64,000 bases of DNA, taken from assembly GCA_965224755.1 (NCBI GenBank), contig OZ245061.1, positions 1,612,001 to 1,676,000 on the forward strand, given 5' to 3'. Source of the stretch: Hellea sp965224755 (GTDB lineage: Bacteria; Pseudomonadota; Alphaproteobacteria; Caulobacterales; Maricaulaceae). Below are positions 1-8,241 of the stretch, piece after piece. Below the pieces are notes generated by a model. That model made no database searches. It saw only the letters and a list, made by a program, of their open reading frames with translations, and was not told the DNA's origin. A program made the translations under genes and the position numbers. How positions within the stretch are numbered: the first letter of the stretch is position 1; each line of letters begins with the position of its first letter.

Positions 1-930
1 TTGTCTTTGGCAAAAATGGAGCAAGCTGATCTCTATAATCCAAAATACAGGGTCGATCAGGAAATATTGGTCAAGCTCTTTGATGTTTTGGCTGAAGAAT
101 TAGAGGAACCGAATATCGGTTTGCAGGTCGGGTATCGTTTTCGGATTAATACTTTCACGGAAACCGGTAGTGTGCTGGCGTTGTGCGGAACCTTGGCCGA
201 GGCGGCGGAAATCAATGTCTGTTATCAGCCTTTAGTTGAAACCATTGGTGTTGGATGTGTCAAGCGGCGACAAGACAGGACATTTCTGGTTTGGCAAGAA
301 AGTTTTACGGATCATAATCGTTATCGTCATATAACGGAGTTTATTTTTGCCGGATATGCAACAACGACGAATTGGCTGTCTTGGGGCTTTGAAAGGGGCG
401 TAGAGCAAATTTACCTCCGCCATGATGCCCCTGAGAACCTGACCGGATATGAGTTGGTATTTGGCGGACGGGTGAAATTTGGCGCGAGCGAAAATGCAGT
501 CGAATTCAATCCCAAAGCCGTTAACAAGCTTCTCCCCACTAGAAATCCGGAAAAACTGACATTTATTCGCGGCCAACTTGACATATTCATGCAAAGTTTT
601 GAGCAAAAATCGGATATTCGTGAGCGGACAAAAGCGGCTATTCGAGATGCCATCAAAAAACACCGGCTTTCCTTTAATATTGTCGCAAAATCCTTGAATA
701 TAAGCGAACGAAACCTCAGGAACAGTCTAAAGGCAGAGGGGATGAAATATCGCGAATTGGTAGAATGGGTTCGCCGTGATTTATGTAATGCCTATATGCG
801 CGATAAGCGGCCTTTGACAGAAATTGCACAGTCATTGGGCTATAATGACCAGAGTGCGTTTACACGGGCGTTCAAGAATTGGCACGGCGTTGCGCCGAGC
901 GACTATAAACCTGAGACCATCCATTTATAG
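1..930 (+). CDS. AraC-family transcriptional regulator, 5'-truncated
   Basis: Roughly residues 1-195 resemble the arabinose-binding-like sensor domain of AraC-type regulators. Residues ~210-305 form the paired helix-turn-helix DNA-binding domain; the second helix lies around TEIAQSLGYNDQSAFTRAF, the AraC/XylS signature, and the GVAPSDYK tail is typical. Family members are usually 330-345 residues, so about 25-35 N-terminal residues probably lie before the window. The first in-frame ATG is at 16, but the true start is likely further upstream. The stop overlaps the 3' end of convergent hemB by 6 bp. The ligand and target genes cannot be told from the sequence. Confidence 0.85.
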   Translation: MSLAKMEQADLYNPKYRVDQEILVKLFDVLAEELEEPNIGLQVGYRFRINTFTETGSVLALCGTLAEAAEINVCYQPLVETIGVGCVKRRQDRTFLVWQESFTDHNRYRHITEFIFAGYATTTNWLSWGFERGVEQIYLRHDAPENLTGYELVFGGRVKFGASENAVEFNPKAVNKLLPTRNPEKLTFIRGQLDIFMQSFEQKSDIRERTKAAIRDAIKKHRLSFNIVAKSLNISERNLRNSLKAEGMKYRELVEWVRRDLCNAYMRDKRPLTEIAQSLGYNDQSAFTRAFKNWHGVAPSDYKPETIHL

Positions 931-1911
931 AGCGAGCCACTCGGCTACGCGCGGCGCAAAATAGGTCAAAATACCGTCGCAGCCAGCGCGTTTAAAACTC
1001 GTCAGGCTTTCCATAATAACCCGCCGCTCATCCAGCCAGCCATTTTGCGCCGCCGCCATGATCATGGCATATTCGCCGCTAACTTGAAAAGCATAGGTTG
1101 GCATAGCAAATTCGTCTTTGATGCGGCGAATAATATCCAGATAAGGCATGCCCGGCTTGACCATCACCATATCCGCGCCTTCGAGGATGTCCTGCTCGAC
1201 TTCGCGCAAGGCTTCATCGTTATTGGCGGGATCCATTTGGTAGGTGCGCTTGTCGCCTTTTAAAGCTGCCGCTGTGCCAATGGCATCCCGGTAAGGCCCG
1301 TAAAAGCCGGAGGCATATTTTGCGGCATAGGACATGATCATCACGTCTGGATAGTTATTGGCTTCGAGCGTCTCTCGTATCACTCCGACGCGGCCATCCA
1401 TCATATCCGACGGCGCGACGATATCTGCGCCGGCCTGCGCAAGAATAAGCGCGCTTTCAGCCAAGATTTCAACGGTAGGGTCGTTGATGATAGCCTCGCC
1501 CTGCATCAGGCCGTCATGACCATGGTCGGTATAGGGGTCGAGAGCCACGTCAACAATGATACCAATTTCAGGCACGGCCGCCTTCACGGCGCGAACTGCT
1601 TCGGGGACAAGGCCTTTTGGGTTTAAAGCTTCACTGGCCTTGGCGTCTTTGAATTTGGGATTGATATGCGGGAAGAGCGCTATCGCCGGAATGCCAAGAT
1701 CGCGGGCGCGCTTAGCCTCGTTGACAACTTCGTCCAAATTTACGCGGTCAACGCCCGGCATTGACGGCACAGGATCGCGCGCGGCTTTGCCGTCAGAGAT
1801 GATAATCGTCCAAATCAAATCATCGCGGGTCAGAACCGTTTCGCGCACCAATCGGCGTGACCAATCGGCGTGGCGGGTGCGGCGTAATCGCAGATCTGGG
1901 TATATGGCCAC
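925..1911 (-). CDS. hemB: Delta-aminolevulinic acid dehydratase (porphobilinogen synthase)
   Basis: Condenses two 5-aminolevulinate molecules to porphobilinogen, the second step of haem synthesis. Both active-site lysines are visible, in SYAAKYASG (K198) and MVKPGMPYLD (K252, Schiff base). The usual zinc-cysteine segment reads DVALDPYTDHGHDG and has no cysteines, so this is the magnesium-dependent, alphaproteobacterial/plant-like class rather than the zinc enzyme. I chose the GTG at 1911 because GGAG lies 6 nt upstream; an in-frame GTG at 1935 would add 8 residues without a good ribosome site. At 328 aa the length is normal. It is transcribed divergently from hemA across a 136-bp gap, which places two consecutive haem enzymes under shared control. 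Confidence 0.93.
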   Translation of the reverse strand: MAIYPDLRLRRTRHADWSRRLVRETVLTRDDLIWTIIISDGKAARDPVPSMPGVDRVNLDEVVNEAKRARDLGIPAIALFPHINPKFKDAKASEALNPKGLVPEAVRAVKAAVPEIGIIVDVALDPYTDHGHDGLMQGEAIINDPTVEILAESALILAQAGADIVAPSDMMDGRVGVIRETLEANNYPDVMIMSYAAKYASGFYGPYRDAIGTAAALKGDKRTYQMDPANNDEALREVEQDILEGADMVMVKPGMPYLDIIRRIKDEFAMPTYAFQVSGEYAMIMAAAQNGWLDERRVIMESLTSFKRAGCDGILTYFAPRVAEWLAL

Positions 1912-1953
1912 GTAAAACTCCAAAATATCAAACACTTATATAGACCCGCCGTA

Positions 1954-1973
1954 AATTTGATATGAGACAAATT
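1954..1973. promoter_or_regulatory. Perfect dyad in the hemB/hemA intergenic region
   Basis: AATTTG-N8-CAAATT is a perfect 6-bp inverted repeat centred in the divergent hemB-hemA promoter region. The inner part, TTGATATGAGACAA, resembles a degenerate FNR/FnrL site (TTGAT-N4-ATCAA) with two mismatches in the right half. A regulator site is plausible given the position; which regulator binds is unknown. Confidence 0.35.
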
Positions 1974-2047
1974 GCGACGTTTGTGCAGTAGTAATCTCGT
2001 TAAAATCCTATATATCGGAGATGAAAGCAAGCTGAGGATATCCCGTC

Positions 2048-3283
2048 ATGGGCGAAAAATTCAGACATAAATTCCAATCTGCGGTCGATACTGTCCGTGA
2101 AGAGGGGCGCTACCGCATCTTCCGGGACATCCGCCGCAAGGCCGGAGCCTTCCCGCAAGCGACATGGTTTAAAGAAGATAGCGAGCAGGATATTACTGTC
2201 TGGTGCTCTAATGATTATCTCGGCATGGGCCAGAATGAATGCGTTATAGAGGCGGTAAAATCAGCCATTGATGCGGCTGGTACTGGGTCAGGCGGAACGC
2301 GCAATATTTCCGGCACCACTCATTATCATGTTCAGTTGGAAAAGGAACTCGCTGAGCTCCACCAAAAAGATACTGCTTTGGTGCTAACCTCCGGTTATGT
2401 TGCCAATGAAGCGACACTCGGCGTAATGAGCAAAATCCTTCCCGGCCTGATCATTTTTTCAGACGAAATGAACCATGCTTCGATGATTTCAGGTATTCAG
2501 CGCGCGCAAAAAACAGGGGTGTGCGAAAAACGTATATTCAAACATAACGATCTGGCTGACCTCGAAGCCATGCTGATGGCTGTCCCTTATGACACGCCCA
2601 AGATGATTGCTTTTGAGAGCGTCTATTCCATGGATGCAGACATCGCGCCGATTGAAGAGATTTGCGATTTGGCGGATAAATATAACGCTCTAACTTACAT
2701 TGACGAAGTTCATGCCGTCGGCATGTACGGCCCGACTGGCGGGGGCATCTGCGAGCAGCGCGGCCTGATGGACAGGATTGACATTATTCAAGGCACGCTG
2801 GCTAAGGCTTACGGTATGATTGGCGGCTATATTGCGGCGGACGCGGTGATTATCGACGCTGTGCGTTCCATTGCCAGCGGTTTTATTTTTACGACCTCCA
2901 TTCCGCCCAGCACGGCGGCAGGGGCTCTGCGGTCTGTGAAAGTCCTGAAAGTCACGCCCGAAAAACGCAGCCAACATCAAGAGCGGGCCAATGCGCTAAA
3001 AACCCGTCTGCGCGAAGCGGGTTATGATTTCATCGACGGCCCGACTCATATTGTCCCGCTTATGGTCGGCGACCCAGTTAAATGCCAAGCCATCTCAGAT
3101 CGCTTGATTGAAGATTTCAATATCTACGCCCAGCCGATTAATTTCCCGACTGTCCCGCGCGGCACAGAACGCCTGCGCTTCACGCCCAGCCCGTTCCACA
3201 CAGACGCGATGATGGACGAATTGATGAGTGCGCTTGAAGTTGTTTGGGCAGAATTTGGGTTAAAGCGCGAGAAAGTCGCCTGA
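2048..3283 (+). CDS. hemA: 5-aminolevulinate synthase
   Basis: PLP enzyme of the C4 pathway; it joins glycine and succinyl-CoA to give 5-aminolevulinate, the committed haem step in alphaproteobacteria. The 411-residue alpha-oxoamine synthase fold shows the substrate loop GTGSGGTRNISGTTHYH (~78-94), the cofactor aspartate in YIDEVHAVGMYG (D219, H222) and the PLP lysine in GTLAKAYGMIGG (K253). A GAGG ribosome site lies about 11 nt before the ATG. It is divergent from hemB and ends 2 nt before the convergent HNH gene. Haem use in this window is also seen in hemH and ctaA. Confidence 0.95.
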   Translation: MGEKFRHKFQSAVDTVREEGRYRIFRDIRRKAGAFPQATWFKEDSEQDITVWCSNDYLGMGQNECVIEAVKSAIDAAGTGSGGTRNISGTTHYHVQLEKELAELHQKDTALVLTSGYVANEATLGVMSKILPGLIIFSDEMNHASMISGIQRAQKTGVCEKRIFKHNDLADLEAMLMAVPYDTPKMIAFESVYSMDADIAPIEEICDLADKYNALTYIDEVHAVGMYGPTGGGICEQRGLMDRIDIIQGTLAKAYGMIGGYIAADAVIIDAVRSIASGFIFTTSIPPSTAAGALRSVKVLKVTPEKRSQHQERANALKTRLREAGYDFIDGPTHIVPLMVGDPVKCQAISDRLIEDFNIYAQPINFPTVPRGTERLRFTPSPFHTDAMMDELMSALEVVWAEFGLKREKVA

Positions 3284-3285
3284 CT

Positions 3286-3855
3286 TTATTGTTGATCAGG
3301 AAATTTCTTAGATAACCATTTTAACGCTACAAGTTGATCGGTAGTTTTTGCGCGGCGTATTGTCGTTAGTAACTTCGTGAGTTCAGGCCTTTGAAGAGTC
3401 AGATTGGCGGCGCCTTCATTACATACCGAACATAATGCCCTTAAGTTTTCGGCTGTATCTACCCCTCCGTGAGATTTATCAATTATGTGACCAAGGTGAA
3501 GGCGCGTTTTTCGCAAGGTATCATATGGATGCGATTCACCTGCTACGGCACCACACATTTGACAAGTAAATCCGTTTCTATCCAATACATAAGCCCTTGT
3601 TTCTTTAGATATTGATCGATCGAATGATGGCTTTGGTTTTGAATTCTCAAGTAAATATTGACCCGGCTTTAATTCGCTACGGTCATTATGAGTAAGAATT
3701 TCATATCCCTCCAAATTTCTTAATTCACGTACTCGTCTGGCCCACTCTGTAATTCCACCCGCTACAATCCGCAAATCGGCTGCCTCCAAAACGATACCAA
3801 TGTTCTCAAGGAAATGAACGCGCAGTTTTGTTCGAACTCCAACCTTCCTAGGCAT
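3286..3855 (-). CDS. HNH endonuclease, likely restriction partner of the adjacent methyltransferase
   Basis: A 189-residue protein with a zinc-framed HNH nuclease core in its C-terminal half: CQMC (C98/C101), RLHLGHI (H120, H123), ENLRALC (N137) and CSVC (C142/C145). The N-terminal ~85 residues have no family I recognise and may hold the DNA-recognition part. Its start codon overlaps the methyltransferase stop by one base, so the pair is co-transcribed with the methylase first. The context points to a type II restriction enzyme, but the cleavage specificity is not readable. An HNH nicking or Vsr-like repair role is a less likely alternative. Confidence 0.75.
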   Translation of the reverse strand: MPRKVGVRTKLRVHFLENIGIVLEAADLRIVAGGITEWARRVRELRNLEGYEILTHNDRSELKPGQYLLENSKPKPSFDRSISKETRAYVLDRNGFTCQMCGAVAGESHPYDTLRKTRLHLGHIIDKSHGGVDTAENLRALCSVCNEGAANLTLQRPELTKLLTTIRRAKTTDQLVALKWLSKKFPDQQ

Positions 3856-4817
3856 TATGCAACCTTACTCAATTGTGAATATTTTCTTGTTATTGCCTGT
3901 GTAATGCACTTTCCAAGAGCTTCAGCAACTGGAGGCGGAAAAGCATTTCCTACTTGCTTATAGGCGCTGGTTTTGGGACCACAAAATTGCCAATCATCGG
4001 GAAACCCTTGAATCCTCGCTACCATAGCCACTGTTAACCTTGGATGCCCTGTAAAATTTCTTTCAGGTGGTTCATTTGCAATGGATTTTCCTTCCACGCC
4101 TAATTTAGCCCATGCCGCGCGGGCCCTAGAAGGCCCTAAATCAGGCCCGCCATGTTTCTTAGAACCCCCGACAAGAGTTGGCGCAATTTTATTGGCTTTT
4201 AGACGCCAGTCATGCGCTCCTTGCCAGCCATTTTCATTCATTAAATCAAACAGCGTATCGCCAACCGTTTTTGCGGGAATGGAGTTTGGTTGAGGCCATA
4301 TGAAATTTGAGAACAAATGACTCTTGAGGGCAATGAGAGCAACGCGAGGTCTAAGTTGCGGTACACCAAAGTCGCTAGCATTGAAAAGTTTCCAGCAAGT
4401 TTTGTAACCGAGCGTAAGGAATTGTTGATTTACCCAATTTCGATAGTCAGAAAACTTAGGTGATAATATCCCTTTAACATTTTCAATGAACACAGCCTTG
4501 GGATTCAAAATATCAGTAAGCTCAAATACAGTTGGGAACAAATTCCGTTCATCTTCTTCTCCAAGTTGCTTGCCAGCAATTGAAAAGGGCGGACAGGGGA
4601 TGCCTCCCGTGAAAATATCGATGCCTTTATATTTTTCGGCGTAATTTATAAATTTTCGAGCGTCTTGATGAAGAACATTCCATTGAGGTCGATTGAGCAT
4701 AAGTGTTTCGCAACACCTTTTGTCAATTTCAATAAGAGCTTGGTGTTCAAAGCCCGCGCGCTCTAACCCTAAGGCCTGACCTCCGGCGCCAGCACAGATT
4801 TCTACTGAACTTGTCAT
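3855..4817 (-). CDS. C5-cytosine-specific DNA methyltransferase (type II)
   Basis: Transfers a methyl group from SAM to C5 of cytosine in a DNA recognition site. Ordered motifs are present: I in EICAGAGGQALGLERAG (SAM binding, residues 6-22), IV in GGIPCPPFS with catalytic C75, VI in ENVKG (112-116), VIII in LRPRVALIAL, and X in YKQVGNAFPPPVAEAL near the C-terminus. The start was placed at 4817, where GAGGTG lies 5 nt upstream and the coding sequence meets motif I; an upstream in-frame ATG at 4898 would add 27 residues unlike the family. It is divergent from glyA and co-directional with the HNH nuclease. The target recognition region is short (~residues 190-280). Confidence 0.9.
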   Translation of the reverse strand: MTSSVEICAGAGGQALGLERAGFEHQALIEIDKRCCETLMLNRPQWNVLHQDARKFINYAEKYKGIDIFTGGIPCPPFSIAGKQLGEEDERNLFPTVFELTDILNPKAVFIENVKGILSPKFSDYRNWVNQQFLTLGYKTCWKLFNASDFGVPQLRPRVALIALKSHLFSNFIWPQPNSIPAKTVGDTLFDLMNENGWQGAHDWRLKANKIAPTLVGGSKKHGGPDLGPSRARAAWAKLGVEGKSIANEPPERNFTGHPRLTVAMVARIQGFPDDWQFCGPKTSAYKQVGNAFPPPVAEALGKCITQAITRKYSQLSKVA

Positions 4818-5016
4818 TTTCACCTCATATAGAACGTAAGAAGAACATATCAAATTGATCGTGAATGTCAACTTTCGCCGATTCTTACATAACAACAAAT
4901 TTTCTTTGTTAAAATATGAAATTTCTTTTTCGAAACGTAAGTATACGTTTTGTCCATTGCGACTGTGTCAATTTCGGCTTATGCCGCTGGTGAAATTACT
5001 CTTACGGAGTCGCGCC

Positions 5017-6324
5017 ATGACCGCTGCCGCAAATGACCAAAGCACTGCCCATCTCGGCAATTATTTTACGCAAAGCCTGAAAGAGCGCGACCCTGTGCTT
5101 TATGGGTCTATGGCCGACGAGCTTAAGCGCCAGCAGCAAGAGATTGAGCTAATTGCCTCCGAGAATATCGTCTCCCAAGCCGTGCTCGAAGCGCAAGGCT
5201 CTGTTTTGACCAATAAATATGCCGAAGGCTATCCGGGCCGGCGCTATTATGGCGGTTGCCAGCATGTCGATGTTGCTGAGCAACTTGCCATTGACCGGGC
5301 CTGCGAGTTGTTTGATTGCGGCTTTGCCAATGTGCAGCCCAATTCAGGCAGTCAAGCCAATCAAGGCGTTTTTCTGGCGCTTATTCGGCCCGGCGATACT
5401 ATTTTGGGCATGGATTTGGCTTCGGGTGGACATCTGACTCACGGCGCGCCGCCTAATATGTCCGGTAAATGGTTTAATGCGGTGACTTACGGCGTCACCC
5501 GCGACACGAACCTGATTGATTACGATCAGGTTGAAGCGCTCGCCATTGAACACCAACCCAAGCTCATCATCTGCGGCGGTTCAGCCTATTCACGTCAAAT
5601 TGATTTTGCCCGCTTCCGCGCCATAGCCGATAAAGTGGGCGCTTATCTGCATGTTGATATGGCGCATTTCGCCGGGCTTGTGGCAGGCGGAACACATCCC
5701 AGCCCGTTTCCCCATGCCCATGTCGCAACAACGACAACGCATAAAACCCTACGCGGCCCGCGCGGCGGCATGATCCTGACCAATGACGAAAAGTTGGCTA
5801 AGAAATTCAATTCTGCAATTTTCCCCGGCCTGCAAGGCGGCCCGCTCATGCATGTAATCGCGGCTAAAGCCGTAGCCTTTGGCGATGCGCTCAAGCCGGA
5901 ATTTAAAGCTTACGGACAAGCCGTGATTGATAATTGCAAAGCCATGGCAGGCGCGCTTGACGAGGCTGGATATGCCGTTGTCACAGGCGGTACGGATACA
6001 CATCTCGCGCTGATTGACCTCTCGCCCAAAGGCGTTAAAGGCAATGCTGCCGAGAAAGCATTGGGCCGCGCTTATATCACCTGCAATAAAAACGGCATCC
6101 CGTTTGATACAGAGAAATTCACCATCACTTCCGGCATTCGCGTCGGTTCGCCAGCAGGGACAACGCGCGGCTTTGGCACGGCAGAGTTTCGCGAAATAGG
6201 CCTGTTAATGGCCGAAGTACTCGACGCCTTGGCTGAAAACCCCAAAGGCAATCCCGAAGTGGAAGCCTCTGTGCGCGAGCGCGTCAAGGCGTTAACGGCA
6301 CGGTTTCCGATTTACGCGGGCTAG
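5017..6324 (+). CDS. glyA: Serine hydroxymethyltransferase
   Basis: PLP enzyme that interconverts serine plus tetrahydrofolate with glycine plus methylene-tetrahydrofolate, the main cytosolic source of one-carbon units. At 435 residues it is of family length. Conserved segments include IELIASENIVSQAVLEAQGS (44-63), YAEGYPGRRYYGGCQHVD and the PLP-lysine motif VATTTTHKTLRGPRGG (K243). The ATG at 5017 has GGAG 8 nt upstream; the reading frame is open further upstream to 4855, but that part does not match the family. The product glycine also feeds hemA nearby. The last codons overlap the convergent toxin gene; the two stop codons share a CTAG palindrome. Confidence 0.97.
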   Translation: MTAAANDQSTAHLGNYFTQSLKERDPVLYGSMADELKRQQQEIELIASENIVSQAVLEAQGSVLTNKYAEGYPGRRYYGGCQHVDVAEQLAIDRACELFDCGFANVQPNSGSQANQGVFLALIRPGDTILGMDLASGGHLTHGAPPNMSGKWFNAVTYGVTRDTNLIDYDQVEALAIEHQPKLIICGGSAYSRQIDFARFRAIADKVGAYLHVDMAHFAGLVAGGTHPSPFPHAHVATTTTHKTLRGPRGGMILTNDEKLAKKFNSAIFPGLQGGPLMHVIAAKAVAFGDALKPEFKAYGQAVIDNCKAMAGALDEAGYAVVTGGTDTHLALIDLSPKGVKGNAAEKALGRAYITCNKNGIPFDTEKFTITSGIRVGSPAGTTRGFGTAEFREIGLLMAEVLDALAENPKGNPEVEASVRERVKALTARFPIYAG

Positions 6325-6740
6325 CTTTCAAATGGGTTGATGATTTTTATATCAAAAATCTTGAAGTCTTTGACATTGCGCGTGACCAGCGTAGCGTCAT
6401 AATAAAGCGTCACAGCAGCGATCATTGCATCTGGGGCTTTACCATTCCAACCTGAATTGACAGCGCCCGCATATAATTGTCCGAACAGTTTGGACGTTGG
6501 CGCATTAAAAGACAAAATTCGATCGGCAAACTCTATAGCGATTAGGTCGGTGATGTTCCGATAGAGTATCGTTTTTCGTTTTCCGTCCGGTAATTTGTAA
6601 ACTCCATAAAATAGTTCCGCTGTGCAGATGCTTGTCGTAAAGGGAGAAATCGCCTCATTTTTTGCCAACCACGTCATGAAGCCTGCATGAGGCCTATTGG
6701 TGATTATTTCCGACAGCACATTTGTATCAAGAATAATCAA
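6321..6740 (-). CDS. PIN-domain toxin ribonuclease (FitB/VapC type)
   Basis: A 139-residue PIN nuclease, expected to cleave RNA with divalent metal. The acidic active site is complete: D5 in ILDTNVLSE, E42 in CTAELFYG, D104 in GKAPDAMIAA, with the LVTRNVKDF segment near the end typical of FitB-like members. The start overlaps the stop of the antitoxin gene by 4 bp, so translation is coupled. Its 3' end overlaps glyA by 4 bp, so the module fills the whole gap between glyA and nrdR. Confidence 0.88.
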   Translation of the reverse strand: MIILDTNVLSEIITNRPHAGFMTWLAKNEAISPFTTSICTAELFYGVYKLPDGKRKTILYRNITDLIAIEFADRILSFNAPTSKLFGQLYAGAVNSGWNGKAPDAMIAAVTLYYDATLVTRNVKDFKIFDIKIINPFES

Positions 6741-7003
6741 CGGTCATATTCCGGGCCTGAGAAATCCACTTTGGGTTCCCACACTTCGTTACGAGGGAAA
6801 GGCTCAAGGTCATCAACATAATTACCTTCAAAACGCTTTCTCACGCGCTTCATTAATTCACCGAGGGTTACGTCATCGCGTATAAATTGTTCTTCGAGGA
6901 TTGCGCGCACCTCCGCTTCCATAGAATGTCCTTTTTTTGCGGCGCGAACCTTCAAGTAATCCTTCACCTTTTTATCCAAATTTCGCACTGTAATAGTCGC
7001 CAT
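6737..7003 (-). CDS. FitA-type ribbon-helix-helix antitoxin
   Basis: An 88-residue protein whose N-terminus (ATITVRNLDKKVKDYLKVRA) is the beta-strand plus helix of an Arc/MetJ-type DNA-binding domain. This is followed by GHSMEAEVRAILEEQF, the second helix seen in FitA/VapB antitoxins. The C-terminal ~40 residues would wrap the PIN toxin. GGAGG lies 7 nt before the ATG. As in other FitAB pairs the antitoxin comes first and probably represses the pair's promoter, which lies in the 110-bp gap shared with nrdR. Confidence 0.85.
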   Translation of the reverse strand: MATITVRNLDKKVKDYLKVRAAKKGHSMEAEVRAILEEQFIRDDVTLGELMKRVRKRFEGNYVDDLEPFPRNEVWEPKVDFSGPEYDR

Positions 7004-7085
7004 AAGAACCTCCGTTTGCTTATTGAAATATAGATAATGAAAGCATTGCTGTCAATGCTATCATGCAATGTAAGAATTGCCAGAG

Positions 7086-7101
7086 ACACTATATGTAGTT
7101 A
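7086..7101 (+). promoter_or_regulatory. NrdR box upstream of nrdR
   Basis: ACACTATATGTAGTTA, 13 nt before the nrdR start, agrees closely with the known NrdR-box consensus acaCwAtATaTwGtgt (CTATAT core, TAG right arm). The position suggests autoregulation of the nrdR-rib operon. Classical sites come in pairs; I did not find a convincing second box. Confidence 0.6.
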
Positions 7102-7113
7102 AAGACTCCCTCC

Positions 7114-7584
7114 ATGCGATGCCCATTTTGTAGTAGTGAAGACACACAGGTCAAAGACAGCCGTCAGGCCGAGGACGGCAATGCTGTGCGCCGCCGCCGC
7201 TTATGCGGGAAATGCGCGGGGCGCTTTACGACATTTGAGCGGGTACAATTGCGTGAATTGACAGTCGTTAAAAAATCCGGCCGCCGCGTGGCCTTTGACA
7301 GGGATAAGATGGCGCGGTCTATTATGATTGCGCTGCAAAAGCGCCCCGTAGAACCTGAACGGATAGAGCAGATGATTAGCGGCGTTGTGCGCCAGCTTGA
7401 AAGCTCGGGCAATGCCGATGTTACGTCAGACCAAATCGGCGAGCTTGTTATGGAAGGCCTGTCCAATCTCGATAAGGTCGCCTATGTGCGCTACGCCTCA
7501 GTGTATCGGGATTTCCGCGCAACGCAGGATTTTGAAGCCTTTATCGAGGAAGAAAAACTCGTTGATGGGTCAGAAAAAGACTAA
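7114..7584 (+). CDS. nrdR: Transcriptional repressor of ribonucleotide reductase genes
   Basis: A 156-residue zinc-ribbon/ATP-cone repressor. The zinc site is C3, C6, C31 and C34 (MRCPFC...LCGKC), followed by GRFTTFERV and an ATP-cone from about 49 to 139 that senses ATP/dATP. It represses nrd operons through NrdR boxes, and one such box lies directly upstream of this gene. It is followed after 3 nt by the riboflavin genes, the common nrdR-rib arrangement in proteobacteria. Confidence 0.95.
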   Translation: MRCPFCSSEDTQVKDSRQAEDGNAVRRRRLCGKCAGRFTTFERVQLRELTVVKKSGRRVAFDRDKMARSIMIALQKRPVEPERIEQMISGVVRQLESSGNADVTSDQIGELVMEGLSNLDKVAYVRYASVYRDFRATQDFEAFIEEEKLVDGSEKD

Positions 7585-7587
7585 TCA

Positions 7588-8241
7588 GTGCCGCGCCCCC
7601 GCATTACGCTAAAACTCGCAACCTCGCTGGACGGTAAAATCGCGCTCGCCAATGGTCAGTCTGAATGGATTACCGGCGAAAAGGCAAGGGCGGAAGGGCG
7701 GAAGCTTCGTGCCCGGCATGACGCCATTGCTGTCGGCGCGAATACCGCCGTGCTGGATAATCCGCAATTAACAACACGGCTGGACGGACAGCCTGATCCG
7801 ATACGGGTGATTTTTGACAGTGATTTACGCCTATCGCCGCAGTCGAATTTAGCTTTGACAGGGCGGGATACTCCCGTCTGGATATTCTGCAAGACAGATG
7901 AAGGAGAGGGGGCTAAAGCCCTGAAAGACATGGGGGTTATGCTATTACCTATAACTCATGACAATGGACTTGATATTACGACTGCGCTTGATGTTCTCAA
8001 ATCACGCGGCGTGTCCAGCCTGCTCCTCGAAGGCGGCGGCACACTTACGGCAAGTTTTCTGAAAGCTAATGTCATCGACACTATTGAATGGTTCCGCGCC
8101 CCGCTTATATTAGGCGGAGACGGGCGCAGCGGTATAGGCGAATTGGGATTAACGGATTTAAACATGGCGCAACGCTTTAACCGCATAGATATCATAGATT
8201 TAGGCGATGATATTCATGAAAGATATGAGCGAATAGCGTAA
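7588..8241 (+). CDS. ribD: RibD-type pyrimidine reductase, stand-alone C-terminal domain
   Basis: 217 residues matching only the reductase half of RibD, which reduces the ribosylamino-pyrimidine intermediate with NADPH. The diagnostic TLKLATSLDGKIA (7-19), SEWITGEKARA (~25-35) and LLLEGGGTLTASFL (~145-158) segments are present. The N-terminal zinc deaminase half (H-A-E and PCxxxGRTPPC motifs) is absent; upstream DNA encodes nrdR up to 3 nt before this GTG start, so it has not been missed in another frame. The following gene, ribE, overlaps by one base (TAATG). The deaminase must be encoded elsewhere, or this enzyme serves a variant pathway. Confidence 0.85.
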   Translation: MPRPRITLKLATSLDGKIALANGQSEWITGEKARAEGRKLRARHDAIAVGANTAVLDNPQLTTRLDGQPDPIRVIFDSDLRLSPQSNLALTGRDTPVWIFCKTDEGEGAKALKDMGVMLLPITHDNGLDITTALDVLKSRGVSSLLLEGGGTLTASFLKANVIDTIEWFRAPLILGGDGRSGIGELGLTDLNMAQRFNRIDIIDLGDDIHERYERIA

